Assembly: GCA_009788135.1 (NCBI GenBank) | Contig: WQSA01000018.1 | Span: forward strand, 132-19,296 | From: Candidatus Fibrimonadales bacterium | GTDB taxonomy: Bacteria > Fibrobacterota > Fibrobacteria > Fibrobacterales > Fibrobacteraceae | DNA length: 19,165 nt | Direction of reading: 5' to 3' | Shown here: one piece after another, positions 1-7,273 of the stretch | How the letters are laid out: the number at the start of each line of letters is the position of its first letter | Numbering within the stretch: the first letter of the stretch is position 1 | Position numbers and translations under genes: made by a program | The notes under the pieces: model-generated | Seen by the model: only the letters and a program-made list of their open reading frames with translations | What the model was told of the DNA's origin: nothing | The model's database searches: none

Positions 1-942
1 CTGCACCCACTGGCCCAATTTGGTCAGAAGAGTTTTTGCGTCTGCATGGCCAAACCAGGCATTGGCGGTTGCCCAGCGCCAAGGCGCGCGAACGGCATCC
101 TGGTCGTAAGCTATAGTGGTGATGCCGCAATTGTTGGAGCAGGTTTTGGGCTTGCCGTCGGCACTTGCCCAGCCGGAGGGCAAGCCGGTGCTGTACTCGT
201 TTTGGTTGGCTTTGAGGAATGTGTAATTTGCAGAAAGCGCTTTGGTCCAGTCGGCGGAAGTGCCGTAAGATTTGAAAATCTCATAGGCGGCTGGGGCTAC
301 ATAGCTGGGGTTGAAATCGTTTTGCCATTGGTCGCCGGGGTAATGCAAGCCGGTGCTGGTGTTGTGCTCCTTGCTCCAGATATTGCCTATAAGGGTTCTA
401 GCTTCGGTAAGGTAGCTGTCGCCGCCCCATTGATAGTAAGCCATTATGAGGGCCAGTGCGGCATCGTATTCTGCATCGGTAGCGCCGCCTGAGCCGGTGA
501 CGTTTCCATCGCTGAAGCCACTGTTCGCATTGCCATGCTTTACTTTCCAATTCATAATGCCGTTGCTGTTGGAAAATTGCTTGTAGTATCTCCAGAGCCT
601 GTCGAAATGGTCTTTGTAGCTTTTGCTGTCGCTCTCGCTGAAATAAACCATCATCAGCATGCCGTAGCCTATGCCTTCAGAAACCGTTTCGGTGGGATCG
701 CCGGGAGCGCCAAATTTAATGCGGGCGCAATTGTTGCCGCCGCAAGTGCCGGTTACATAAAAATCGCTCAAAAACTTTTCAAAATGCACTCTTAAACTAT
801 TGCTTGCAGCAGGATCAGTGGTATTTATGGTACTATTTCCGTAGTTCTTCCTCTGCGGATATGGATAATTGACCGCGCTGTGCGAGACAACGATTAGTAG
901 CAGCACGCTGCAGCAAAAAAGGGGAAAAAACGTGTTTTTCAT
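1..942 (-). CDS. Secreted glycoside hydrolase family 8 (endoglucanase/xylanase type), C-terminus beyond the window
   Basis: An uninterrupted minus-strand reading frame of 314 codons starts at the ATG ending at 942 and runs off the left edge. Residues 1-23 form a signal peptide (MKN, then a Leu/Val-rich core ending near SHSA), so the enzyme is exported. GH8 hallmarks follow in order: SEGIGYGML at 88-96 with the presumed acid Glu89, ATDAEYD at 154-160 with Asp156, and YDQDAVRAPWR at 279-289, where Asp282 aligns best with the usual D-A-x-R-x-P-W-R base. GH8 enzymes are inverting hydrolases of beta-1,4-glucan, xylan or chitosan; the exact substrate cannot be read here. The start is set by GGAGG five bases upstream and the signal peptide. 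Codons look richer in G/C-ending forms than in neighbouring genes, fitting high expression or a different history. It is divergent from the MscS-type gene. Confidence 0.9.
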   Translation of the reverse strand, partial: MKNTFFPLFCCSVLLLIVVSHSAVNYPYPQRKNYGNSTINTTDPAASNSLRVHFEKFLSDFYVTGTCGGNNCARIKFGAPGDPTETVSEGIGYGMLMMVYFSESDSKSYKDHFDRLWRYYKQFSNSNGIMNWKVKHGNANSGFSDGNVTGSGGATDAEYDAALALIMAYYQWGGDSYLTEARTLIGNIWSKEHNTSTGLHYPGDQWQNDFNPSYVAPAAYEIFKSYGTSADWTKALSANYTFLKANQNEYSTGLPSGWASADGKPKTCSNNCGITTIAYDQDAVRAPWRWATANAWFGHADAKTLLTKLGQWVQ

Positions 943-947
943 AAAAG

Positions 948-952
948 CCTCC
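948..952 (-). promoter_or_regulatory. Shine-Dalgarno sequence of the GH8 gene
   Basis: A perfect GGAGG lies five bases before the ATG ending at 942. It is the strongest ribosome binding site in the window. It stands out because most other first-of-transcript genes here have none. Confidence 0.8.
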
Positions 953-965
953 GGATAACAAAATA

Positions 966-976
966 AATATAGAAAA
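966..976 (-). promoter_or_regulatory. Promoter-like element (-10 type) for the GH8 gene
   Basis: Minus-strand TTTTC-TATATT, with the hexamer at 971-966. The hexamer ends 23 bases before the ATG, so a start about 7 bases downstream would leave a leader of roughly 17 bases that contains the GGAGG. No convincing -35 was seen. The assignment rests on the same element recurring upstream of ten genes in the window. Confidence 0.6.
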
Positions 977-980
977 CTCA

Positions 981-991
981 TTTTCTACATT
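981..991 (+). promoter_or_regulatory. Promoter-like element (-10 type) for the MscS-family gene
   Basis: TTTTC-TACATT ends exactly 6 bases before the ATG at 998. With normal sigma70 spacing transcription would begin at the A of the start codon. No Shine-Dalgarno is present. It lies back to back with the GH8 element. Confidence 0.6.
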
Positions 992-997
992 TTCGCC

Positions 998-2023
998 ATG
1001 GAAAGATTATCCGCTATTAACGATGTTTTCGGCAATTCCATATTGCAATGGGCACACGCTTTGCTCATAACAATAGCTGTTTATATAGCGTTCAGGTTTA
1101 TCTTCGGTCTCATTGTAAAACGAAAACTCAACAAAATACTCGCAGATACGCTAAAAAACAGCAAATTCTGGTTCTTTGCAGCCATAGCGTTCTTTTTTGG
1201 CGTAAAAAATCTGAATCTGGGCCAATTCCACTTTTTGCCGCTGCAAATTTTAATTTTAACCACATTCCTGCAAGCGGGAATTTGGCTAAGCGTTATATTC
1301 AAAGACTTGCTAATTAACTGGAGCGAAAAAAACAACCCCAATGCATCCAAAAACGCCGGATTTATAATTATCAGCGGATTCGGGCACTTCCTCATCTGGT
1401 CTGCTATTCTTCTCCTTATTCTGGATAATCTCGGAGTCAAAGTCGTTTCGCTTATGGCGGGGCTGGGAGTTGGCGGCATTGCAATTGCACTCGCTGTGCA
1501 AAAAATACTCGGAGATTTGTTCGCATCCATTTCCATAATGATAGATAAACCATTTGAAATCGGAGATTTTATAGCAGTAGGCGAATTCAGAGGCACAGTG
1601 GAATCCATAGGAATAAAAACCACTCGCCTCCGCTCATTAACCGGAGAACAAATTATAATCTCAAACACAGACATTCTAGACAGCCGCATAAACAACTTAA
1701 AGCGAATGGAAGAACGCCGCATAGTCTTCAACTTCGGCGTTTCATATAAAACACCAAGAGAAAATCTGGAAACCATAATAGAACTGGTAAAAAACATAAT
1801 AAACAACCAAAGCGATGCACGCTTGGAACGAGGAAATATAAAAAGCTTCGATGCAAGTTCAATAGACTACGAATTTGTTTACTGGGTTACTAAACCGGAC
1901 TTCCCTACTTATATGAATGTCCAGGAAAAAATAAATTTAGCGATGATAGATGCATTTGCAAAGATAAATGTAGAGATGGCCAGGCCAACGCAAGCGGTAT
2001 TTGTGCATGGATCTAATAATTGA
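998..2023 (+). CDS. MscS-family mechanosensitive ion channel
   Basis: A 341-residue inner-membrane protein of the small-conductance mechanosensitive channel family, which opens under membrane tension to release solutes during osmotic downshock. Membrane segments are visible around residues 19-40, 56-70, 80-104 and 121-143. They are followed by the pore-lining helix at 148-180, rich in Gly and Ala (SLMAGLGVGGIAIALAVQ). The soluble beta domain follows, with the typical DKPFEIGD (183-190) and the G-x-V-E-x-I-G-x-x-T-T-R-x-R pattern (199-212). The C-terminal alpha/beta domain ends in ARPTQAVFV, matching the family's closing PTQ segment. The length suits a YnaI/YbdG-like member with extra N-terminal helices better than minimal MscS. 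The ATG sits 6 bases after a promoter-like element. The end overlaps tsaB by 17 bases, suggesting translational coupling. Confidence 0.9.
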   Translation: MERLSAINDVFGNSILQWAHALLITIAVYIAFRFIFGLIVKRKLNKILADTLKNSKFWFFAAIAFFFGVKNLNLGQFHFLPLQILILTTFLQAGIWLSVIFKDLLINWSEKNNPNASKNAGFIIISGFGHFLIWSAILLLILDNLGVKVVSLMAGLGVGGIAIALAVQKILGDLFASISIMIDKPFEIGDFIAVGEFRGTVESIGIKTTRLRSLTGEQIIISNTDILDSRINNLKRMEERRIVFNFGVSYKTPRENLETIIELVKNIINNQSDARLERGNIKSFDASSIDYEFVYWVTKPDFPTYMNVQEKINLAMIDAFAKINVEMARPTQAVFVHGSNN

Positions 2024-2474
2024 CTGTTCTCGCAAAGGCGTGAAAATTTGGCACGCAGGCTTTGAACTCTCCGAGCCAAACGCAAAAGGCGACGAATTGA
2101 GTGCGCTCATCGATAAAATGAATATAGACTTGGAGCAAGTGAAACGAATTCTGACAACCCTTGGCCCGGGAAGCTTCACCGGAATCAGAGCGGGCATTGC
2201 TTTTTGCGAAGGCTTGTGCTTTAGCGGAAAAAGAACCCTGCACGGAATTTCAACGCTCAAAGCCTTGGCTCTTTCTTACGATGAAAAAATAATTCTGCAC
2301 GCAAGAGCCAACCTTTACTACGTGGGTACTCCCGAAAGCGAAACTCTGGAAAAATTTGAAACTCCACCGCAAACCCACGAAAATCTATCCATAGCCCCCT
2401 TTGCCAAGCTAATAGACAGCATTGCCCCCTCCAAAGTACAAAAAGCCAATTACATGATTAATCCTTTTGCCTGA
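2007..2474 (+). CDS. tsaB: TsaB, tRNA threonylcarbamoyladenosine (t6A) biosynthesis protein, short form
   Basis: TsaB is a catalytically inactive ASKHA-fold partner that binds TsaD and TsaE in the complex placing t6A on position 37 of ANN-reading tRNAs. The diagnostic stretch is LGPGSFTGIRAG at residues 52-63, followed by the family-typical G-I-S-T-L-K-A-L at 80-87. I start it at the ATG at 2007 (MDLIIDCS), because TsaB proteins normally begin with a hydrophobic strand and a D-x-S/T-S turn; a TTG at 2001 would add two residues. At 155 residues it is clearly shorter than the usual 220-240. The first domain looks complete, but the second is cut to about 60 residues after LHARANLYYV. It overlaps the channel gene by 17 bases and is followed after 18 bases by lgt, which has its own promoter-like element. 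Confidence 0.85.
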   Translation: MDLIIDCSRKGVKIWHAGFELSEPNAKGDELSALIDKMNIDLEQVKRILTTLGPGSFTGIRAGIAFCEGLCFSGKRTLHGISTLKALALSYDEKIILHARANLYYVGTPESETLEKFETPPQTHENLSIAPFAKLIDSIAPSKVQKANYMINPFA

Positions 2475-2486
2475 TTTTTCTATCTT
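2475..2486 (+). promoter_or_regulatory. Promoter-like element (-10 type) for lgt
   Basis: TTTTTC-TATCTT begins directly after the tsaB stop codon and ends exactly 6 bases before the lgt ATG. No Shine-Dalgarno lies between. It predicts a leaderless lgt transcript independent of the upstream pair. Confidence 0.55.
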
Positions 2487-2492
2487 CCAGCT

Positions 2493-3332
2493 ATGTCTTG
2501 GAGCACTATTCCGCAACACTTAGATCCCACTGCAATTACCATTTTCAATTTTCCAGTGAGATGGTATGGGCTTATGTACCTGATAGCTTTCTTTTTGGGC
2601 TATCATCTGATTTGGTATTTTACAAATAAATATAAAATCCAGCCTATGAAACGCGAGCAGCTCGATAGCGTTATGACTTGGTTGATTGCAGGGGTTCTGC
2701 TTGGAGCAAGGCTTGGCTATGTGTTTCTTTATGATTTCGGCTATTATATAAGCAATCCCTTGAAAATAATTTTGCCGTTCAGCTTTGATGGCGGTTTCCA
2801 CTTTACGGGAATTTCTGGCATGAGCTACCACGGCGGGCTTCTGTGTTCTTTTTTGATGGCTTCTTATGCGATAAAAAAACAGAAGCTGGACTATTGGAAA
2901 ACCGTTAATACCATTTTCATGGTTGTACCTCTGGTCTATACCTTTGGCAGGCTCGGAAACTTTATAAACGGCGAGCTATACGGCAGGATTACAGACTCCG
3001 CCATTGGAATGTATTTTGGCAACCAATCCGTTCTGAGGCATCCGAGCCAGCTTTATGAAATGTGCTTTGAAGGATTCGTTCTGTTCGGGATTATTTACTT
3101 ATTCTGGAATTTTGTTCCAAAAACCAGAAACCATGTTATGGCTCTTTACTTGATTGGCTATGGCATTGCAAGATATTTTATAGAGTTTTTCAGAGAAGAA
3201 ACCCATGACCCCCTGATTTCAATTATGACCAGAGGTCAGGCATTTTGCGCAATTATGATTTTATGCGGAATTGCGCTGTGGATAACCAGAACTATTCTCT
3301 GTAATACAAATCCAAATTGTTCACGACCTTAG
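2493..3332 (+). CDS. lgt: Lgt, phosphatidylglycerol--prolipoprotein diacylglyceryl transferase
   Basis: Lgt transfers a diacylglyceryl group from phosphatidylglycerol to the lipobox cysteine of prolipoproteins, the first step of lipoprotein maturation in the inner membrane. The 279-residue protein has about seven hydrophobic segments and the family motifs: SYHGGL (111-116) with His113, and the signature GRLGNFINGELYGR (152-165) with Arg153, Asn156 and Glu161. HPSQLYE (183-189) and the late Y-F-I-E-F-F-R-E (228-235) with Arg234 also match. These correspond to E. coli His103, Arg143, Asn146, Glu151 and Arg239. Length is normal. The final 41 bases overlap the end of the convergent ppiD gene. A likely substrate nearby is the S41 protease encoded at 8195-9997, which has a lipobox-like signal. 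Confidence 0.96.
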   Translation: MSWSTIPQHLDPTAITIFNFPVRWYGLMYLIAFFLGYHLIWYFTNKYKIQPMKREQLDSVMTWLIAGVLLGARLGYVFLYDFGYYISNPLKIILPFSFDGGFHFTGISGMSYHGGLLCSFLMASYAIKKQKLDYWKTVNTIFMVVPLVYTFGRLGNFINGELYGRITDSAIGMYFGNQSVLRHPSQLYEMCFEGFVLFGIIYLFWNFVPKTRNHVMALYLIGYGIARYFIEFFREETHDPLISIMTRGQAFCAIMILCGIALWITRTILCNTNPNCSRP

Positions 3333-5070
3333 CCCCAGCCTCAAGGTTGCGCATATAATCGCCGAATGCGCTGAACGAACCGTATTGCCAAAGCATTGAG
3401 AGTTCGTTGTTTATGGCTGCGTTCATAGCTTCTTCGCTAGGAACGGTTTTGCTGAGAACGTTTATCATAACCGCATTCTGCGCGCTAACATAAGGCCCGC
3501 TCCATTGGCCTTCTTGGGCAGAAGACAACGCTCTGTAAAGTGCAGGATTTGCATAGCCTAGCCCAGGCAAAAAGTTTTCAAAAGAGATCGTTGCGGAATC
3601 TATCTTAACCTTGTCCGCTTCTTCAAGCCTGTCGCGGTTTGTTTTTAAATAATCTGCGATTGCGCCAGACTTCGCTTTCGCTTTCAAATTCTGCTCAATT
3701 CTTGGCTTTGCAAAATCCATGCTTCTTGAACCGGCTGGCAAACTTGCCGCTTTCTCAAATATAGCAACCCATTTCTGATTCTGCATAACATCGGATGTTT
3801 TGGAATCATCTTTGGGGCGCAATGGATTGAAGAATGCATAAGATGAAAGGCCAGGCATATGGCCAAGCTCCGGGATTTCTCCGCCTTTTTTAAACCAAGT
3901 GGAAAGCTTCGCTTCCAAGCCTTTTGCTTTTGCAGCATCTTCAAAACTCTTTTTCTTGTCCACTTCGGTTTTTATCTCGGTTAAAATCGCTTCCAGGCTG
4001 TCGATGGTTTCCGCTGTTGCAACAACCGAAAGAAGTATATGCCTTGCCTTAACCTGTTCTACCTCATCTTCAATTCTTTTTCCAAGACTTTGTATTATGT
4101 GATAACCGAATTGAGTGCGAATAGGATCGCTGAGCGCACCGGAATCCAATGCGAAAGCCGCACTGTCAAACTCCATAACCCATCTTCCGCGCGGACCATA
4201 GTCTCCAAGCTCTCCGCCCTGAGTCGCCGAGCCTGGATCGTCTGAACTGTTGCGAGCTATATCTGCAAAGTCTGCACCGTCTTTTATTTGAGCGGTCAAC
4301 AGCTTGGCATATTCATAAATATCTTCCACATCTTTTGGGCTGGCTTCAACAGGAATTGCTACATAATTGACTTTTGCCAAATCGTCAGCCACAAAAAAGC
4401 TATCCAGCTCAGCCTTGAAAACGGAGTCTATTGTGCTTTGAGATATTGCAATATCGTCAAATTCGTTGGCTTCGCCCTGAGCGCTCAAGAGTTCAAATTT
4501 TGTTTCCCTTTTCAATGCTCTGTATTTTGCCTCCAAGCTTGATGGCTGAAGACCAGCGCCTATGAACACGCGAAGCTGCTTTTCCGGGATTTTCCCTGTT
4601 TTCAGCATCTTCTCGTATTCAACCATAAACGGAATATCATAGGTGGAGGGGTCAGAGAGCCAAGCTTCGTATTTTGAAACATCGAAAATTCCATCCGTTT
4701 GAAAGAGAGGTTCGCGATCTATGCCCTGAGGAGGATCTGTACGCAAGTCTCTGGACATTTCATAAACAGATGCAATTATCTTGGCATCTGCAATCACTTT
4801 TTGCATAAGATGCTGCTGAACAAAAGAGCGGAACAATTCTTCCCTCATTTGCGCTGCTTGCTCATTTGAAAGCCCCTGTTGCTGGCTCTGTATTTGGCGC
4901 AGACGAACATCAAACAAATCGTTTGAAAGCTTTTCGCCGTTCACAACTCCAACCGGGGGTCTGTTATCCGTTTGCAGCGCAGACATATCCATAAACAGCA
5001 AACCAGCGACAATTCCTATTATGAAAATGTAGATTACCCATTTTGCGTTTTCGCTTATCCAAGTTAGCAT
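3292..5070 (-). CDS. ppiD: PpiD-like membrane-anchored periplasmic chaperone / parvulin peptidyl-prolyl isomerase
   Basis: A 592-residue protein with one N-terminal membrane anchor (about 11-28) and a large periplasmic part, close in plan to the 623-residue E. coli PpiD. After the anchor comes a SurA/PpiD chaperone region (about 37-220) containing F-Q-T-D-G-I-F-D-V-S-K-Y (123-134), which parallels PpiD's F-Q-V-D-G-x-F-D-x-S-x-Y. Next are a parvulin domain (about 235-331; G-A-D-F-A-D-I-A-R near 265-273, Q-G-G-E-L-G 284-289, F-G-Y-H-I-I 321-326) and a second parvulin-like start, V-K-A-R-H-I-L (340-346). The C-terminal region carries W-F-K-K-G, as PpiD proteins do. PpiD helps newly exported proteins leave the SecYEG channel and fold. 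The ATG lies 2 bases after the stop of the TPR gene and has an SD-like GGAGA, so the two form an operon. Its 3' end overlaps lgt. Confidence 0.87.
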   Translation of the reverse strand: MLTWISENAKWVIYIFIIGIVAGLLFMDMSALQTDNRPPVGVVNGEKLSNDLFDVRLRQIQSQQQGLSNEQAAQMREELFRSFVQQHLMQKVIADAKIIASVYEMSRDLRTDPPQGIDREPLFQTDGIFDVSKYEAWLSDPSTYDIPFMVEYEKMLKTGKIPEKQLRVFIGAGLQPSSLEAKYRALKRETKFELLSAQGEANEFDDIAISQSTIDSVFKAELDSFFVADDLAKVNYVAIPVEASPKDVEDIYEYAKLLTAQIKDGADFADIARNSSDDPGSATQGGELGDYGPRGRWVMEFDSAAFALDSGALSDPIRTQFGYHIIQSLGKRIEDEVEQVKARHILLSVVATAETIDSLEAILTEIKTEVDKKKSFEDAAKAKGLEAKLSTWFKKGGEIPELGHMPGLSSYAFFNPLRPKDDSKTSDVMQNQKWVAIFEKAASLPAGSRSMDFAKPRIEQNLKAKAKSGAIADYLKTNRDRLEEADKVKIDSATISFENFLPGLGYANPALYRALSSAQEGQWSGPYVSAQNAVMINVLSKTVPSEEAMNAAINNELSMLWQYGSFSAFGDYMRNLEAGAKVVNNLDLYYRE

Positions 5071-5072
5071 TT

Positions 5073-5801
5073 TTATTTCTCCAGTGTTGCAAGCAGTTTT
5101 GATGCATCTGCGGCTTTTTGTGAATCTCCATAAATTTTCAAAATCTTTTCAGCAGTTTGTTCTGCGCTTTCCTTATCGCCAACCTCAAGATGGCAAAGGG
5201 TTAGTTTCCAAAGCGCGTCCGGCACGGTTGGAATTTTGTCCACCGGTTCGTTTTTTGCGTATCTCTTGGCCAAATCGCCTGTGCGTTTTCCGTATCTGCT
5301 TACAAATGCGTTTAAAAGAGAGATTGCTTCTGCATAGTTTTGCTTTTCCATAGCTACCACTGCAAGCCCATGTTCGGCAGCGGAAGCTATTATGTCAACG
5401 CCAGAGGCATTTGAGATAGCTTGCTGGTAAAGGGCTTCTGCATTATCGTAGCTGTTGTTTTGCAGGTGTATGTTGCCAGCCAAAAGCGCAGCTTTGGCAA
5501 GCGACAATCCATTGAGACTGCCGCTTTGGATAGAGTTTTCAAAAGCCGCTAGCGCTGAATCCGTTTTGCCGGCATATACATGGCTCAGCCCTTTGCCAAG
5601 TTCTTCTGCCATAACCACTTCTTTTTCTGAAGAAGAGCGAAGGTTTTGGACTACGGAAAAAATGCCTACTGCAACTATGCACAAGGCAATTATGACTTTT
5701 GTTCCATGTTTAGGAAAAAAATCTTCTTTCAAAAATTCCATCAGCGCATCTCCTGAATTTTGGGGAGCTTTGCTGTTTGAGTTTGGTTTTGTTTCGTTCA
5801 T
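5073..5801 (-). CDS. YfgM-like membrane-anchored tetratricopeptide protein
   Basis: A 242-residue protein with a short cytoplasmic N-terminus (about 1-33, ending in M-E-F-L-K-E-D-F-F-P-K-H), one membrane segment (35-53), then an extracytoplasmic helical-repeat region. TPR-type helix pairs are visible, for example AGKTDSALAAFENSI, NSYDNAEALYQQAI and QNYAEAISLLNAFV, with another pair at the C-terminus (GDKESAEQTAEKIL). Topology and spacing match E. coli YfgM (about 206 residues), an ancillary translocon protein that partners PpiD. Adjacency to ppiD supports that reading, though TPR sequence alone is not specific. I chose the ATG ending at 5801 over an in-frame ATG ending at 5942. The longer version would cover the promoter-like element and the start of the divergent phosphatase, and its first 47 residues look non-coding. 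Confidence 0.75.
   Translation of the reverse strand: MNETKPNSNSKAPQNSGDALMEFLKEDFFPKHGTKVIIALCIVAVGIFSVVQNLRSSSEKEVVMAEELGKGLSHVYAGKTDSALAAFENSIQSGSLNGLSLAKAALLAGNIHLQNNSYDNAEALYQQAISNASGVDIIASAAEHGLAVVAMEKQNYAEAISLLNAFVSRYGKRTGDLAKRYAKNEPVDKIPTVPDALWKLTLCHLEVGDKESAEQTAEKILKIYGDSQKAADASKLLATLEK
5078..5082 (-). promoter_or_regulatory. Shine-Dalgarno-like site of ppiD inside the end of the TPR gene
   Basis: GGAGA lies 7 bases before the ppiD ATG, overlapping the last codons of the upstream gene. It shows that SD-driven initiation is used for this internal operon gene, unlike the SD-less first gene. Confidence 0.6.
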
Positions 5802-5809
5802 GGGGGAAT

Positions 5810-5820
5810 AATATAGAAAA
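5810..5820 (-). promoter_or_regulatory. Promoter-like element (-10 type) for the yfgM-like/ppiD operon
   Basis: Minus-strand TTTTC-TATATT, with the hexamer at 5815-5810, 8 bases before the ATG ending at 5801. The intervening bases are ATTCCCCC, with no Shine-Dalgarno. It abuts the oppositely directed element for the phosphatase gene. Confidence 0.6.
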
Positions 5821-5833
5821 TTTTTTCTAATTT
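5821..5833 (+). promoter_or_regulatory. Promoter-like element (-10 type) for the PP2C phosphatase gene
   Basis: TTTTTTC-TAATTT ends 9 bases before the ATG at 5843, with no Shine-Dalgarno between. The whole divergent intergenic region is 41 bases, so both promoters are packed tail to tail. The hexamer departs from TATATT at two places, hence lower confidence. Confidence 0.5.
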
Positions 5834-5842
5834 TCATATTAT

Positions 5843-7273
5843 ATGGAAACCGAAGACCCATTTGGACAGACAGAAACTCTGCGCAAGCAACTGCTCGCTT
5901 ATTCCACTTCCAGCGAAATTGGAAAAATAACTGCACAAGCACAGCGCATTGAAGAGGTATTCAACGGATTGTGCCTTGGATTTAGAGATCTGGCTGGCTA
6001 TGAAAAGGTAATAGTCTTGGGTATAGACTCGGAGCATTTTTGCCTGAGGCCCTTGCAAAACATTGGATTTGACGAAGAAATACTGAAAGATTTTCGCGCT
6101 GAAATAAATTTTACGGCTGGCGAATATGCAGATGCCATTTTTTGCAATAAACACATATTGGCAGATCCTATTCGAGATGATGATGTATTCTCAACGCTCG
6201 GATGCAAATCTTACATCGTTTTCCCATTGCTCAAAAGAGTGATAGATGAGTGCTGGAAAACAAAAAACTGCCACAAAACAGAGTGCCCATGCTATGAATC
6301 TGGAAACCTGTACTGCTGGACCAATCTAAACGCAGGATTAGCAGCAAATGTGGCCGCTTCAGAAGATGAAAGGCGGCATGCATGCATAAAATGCAGTCAG
6401 TTCAAGTGCGAAGGTTTGCTTTGGATGGATTTAACCAACCACGCTCAGATAACTGGCGATGATACAGCGATGATTTATTCCGCAGTTTCGCATGCAGGGT
6501 TGATAATAGAGTCGTTCAGGGCTTACGAAGAACTGCAAAAGGCTCATCAGTTGTTAAAATCAGATTTGCAACAAGCCAGCATAATTCAGCAGCAGCTTTT
6601 GCCATCAAGCTTCCCTAAAGGATTTGTTGATGTGGCAGCAGAGTATAAAGCAAACCTTGAAGTTGGCGGCGATTATTACGACTGCTTTGAACTTGGCAAT
6701 AATTCCATAGGCATTGTTATTGCAGATGTATCCGGTCACGGAACTGCAGCGGCCATGCTTATGAGCATGTTCAAAATAATGCTGAAGTCTTCGCCTTTAA
6801 ATGGCGTAAGCCCGGCTGAGACTCTGAAAAATATAAACAACACTCTTGTGACCGAGGTTGATAGCGGAAAATTCATCACTGTTTTTTATGCAATATGGAG
6901 AAAAAGTACAAGGGAATTCATATATACAAGCGCCGGACATAATCCCATGCCTATTATGAATAAGAAATCCGGCAAAATACAATTGCTAAAATCTTCCGGT
7001 TTATTTGTAGGCGTAATGCCAGACATAACGGTAGAAGACAGCACTCTAAAGCTGGAAGACGCGCATCGTTTAAATCTTTACACAGACGGCATAAACGAGG
7101 CTATGAATCCGGCAAAAGATCAATACACTCACAAACGCATTTACGATCTTATGCAGAGTACAGCAAACAAAAGCTGCAAAGAATTTTTGCAATCCCTTTT
7201 AAAAGATGTTGATGGTTTCTGCGAAGGAAAAGAATTGGTGGATGATGTGACGATATTGGTGTGCGATTTGTGA
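5843..7273 (+). CDS. SpoIIE/RsbU-type PP2C serine phosphatase with GAF-like sensor containing a cysteine-rich two-CW module
   Basis: A 476-residue soluble signalling protein. The C-terminal half (about 262-475) is a PPM/SpoIIE phosphatase with metal-binding acids in GGDYYD (275-280, Asp277), ADVSGHG (294-300, Asp295), YTDGINEA (413-420, Asp415) and VDDVT (466-470). Such enzymes usually dephosphorylate anti-anti-sigma factors or related STAS proteins. A helical linker (225-255) joins it to a GAF-like N-terminal region (about 25-225). That region holds a cysteine cluster at 137, 143, 148, 150, 158, 181, 184 and 189, arranged CW-x4-C-x4-C-P-C-Y-x6-CW then C-x2-C-x4-C. This matches what I know as the 'two-CW' module of bacterial and archaeal signalling proteins, probably binding metal or an iron-sulfur cluster. 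The partner STAS or kinase proteins are not in the window. Its stop codon directly abuts that of convergent mlaE. Confidence 0.88.
   Translation: METEDPFGQTETLRKQLLAYSTSSEIGKITAQAQRIEEVFNGLCLGFRDLAGYEKVIVLGIDSEHFCLRPLQNIGFDEEILKDFRAEINFTAGEYADAIFCNKHILADPIRDDDVFSTLGCKSYIVFPLLKRVIDECWKTKNCHKTECPCYESGNLYCWTNLNAGLAANVAASEDERRHACIKCSQFKCEGLLWMDLTNHAQITGDDTAMIYSAVSHAGLIIESFRAYEELQKAHQLLKSDLQQASIIQQQLLPSSFPKGFVDVAAEYKANLEVGGDYYDCFELGNNSIGIVIADVSGHGTAAAMLMSMFKIMLKSSPLNGVSPAETLKNINNTLVTEVDSGKFITVFYAIWRKSTREFIYTSAGHNPMPIMNKKSGKIQLLKSSGLFVGVMPDITVEDSTLKLEDAHRLNLYTDGINEAMNPAKDQYTHKRIYDLMQSTANKSCKEFLQSLLKDVDGFCEGKELVDDVTILVCDL

Noticed and set aside
46..795. Plus-strand open frames of 148 and 86 codons
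   Set aside because: They lie antisense to the GH8 gene, whose minus-strand translation carries a signal peptide and all three GH8 motifs. The plus-strand translations are low-complexity Gly/Ala/Val text with no recognisable domain.
1081..1806. Minus-strand open frame of 241 codons
   Set aside because: It is fully antisense to the MscS-family gene, matches no family I recognise, and has no promoter-like element or SD.
2001..2006. TTG start for tsaB
   Set aside because: The ATG two codons later gives the normal TsaB N-terminus and needs no rare start codon.
5802..5942. Upstream extension of the yfgM-like gene to an in-frame ATG
   Set aside because: It would run through the divergent promoter region into the phosphatase coding sequence. 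The added 47 residues look like a chance translation, and the ATG at 5801 has the promoter element at 8 bases.
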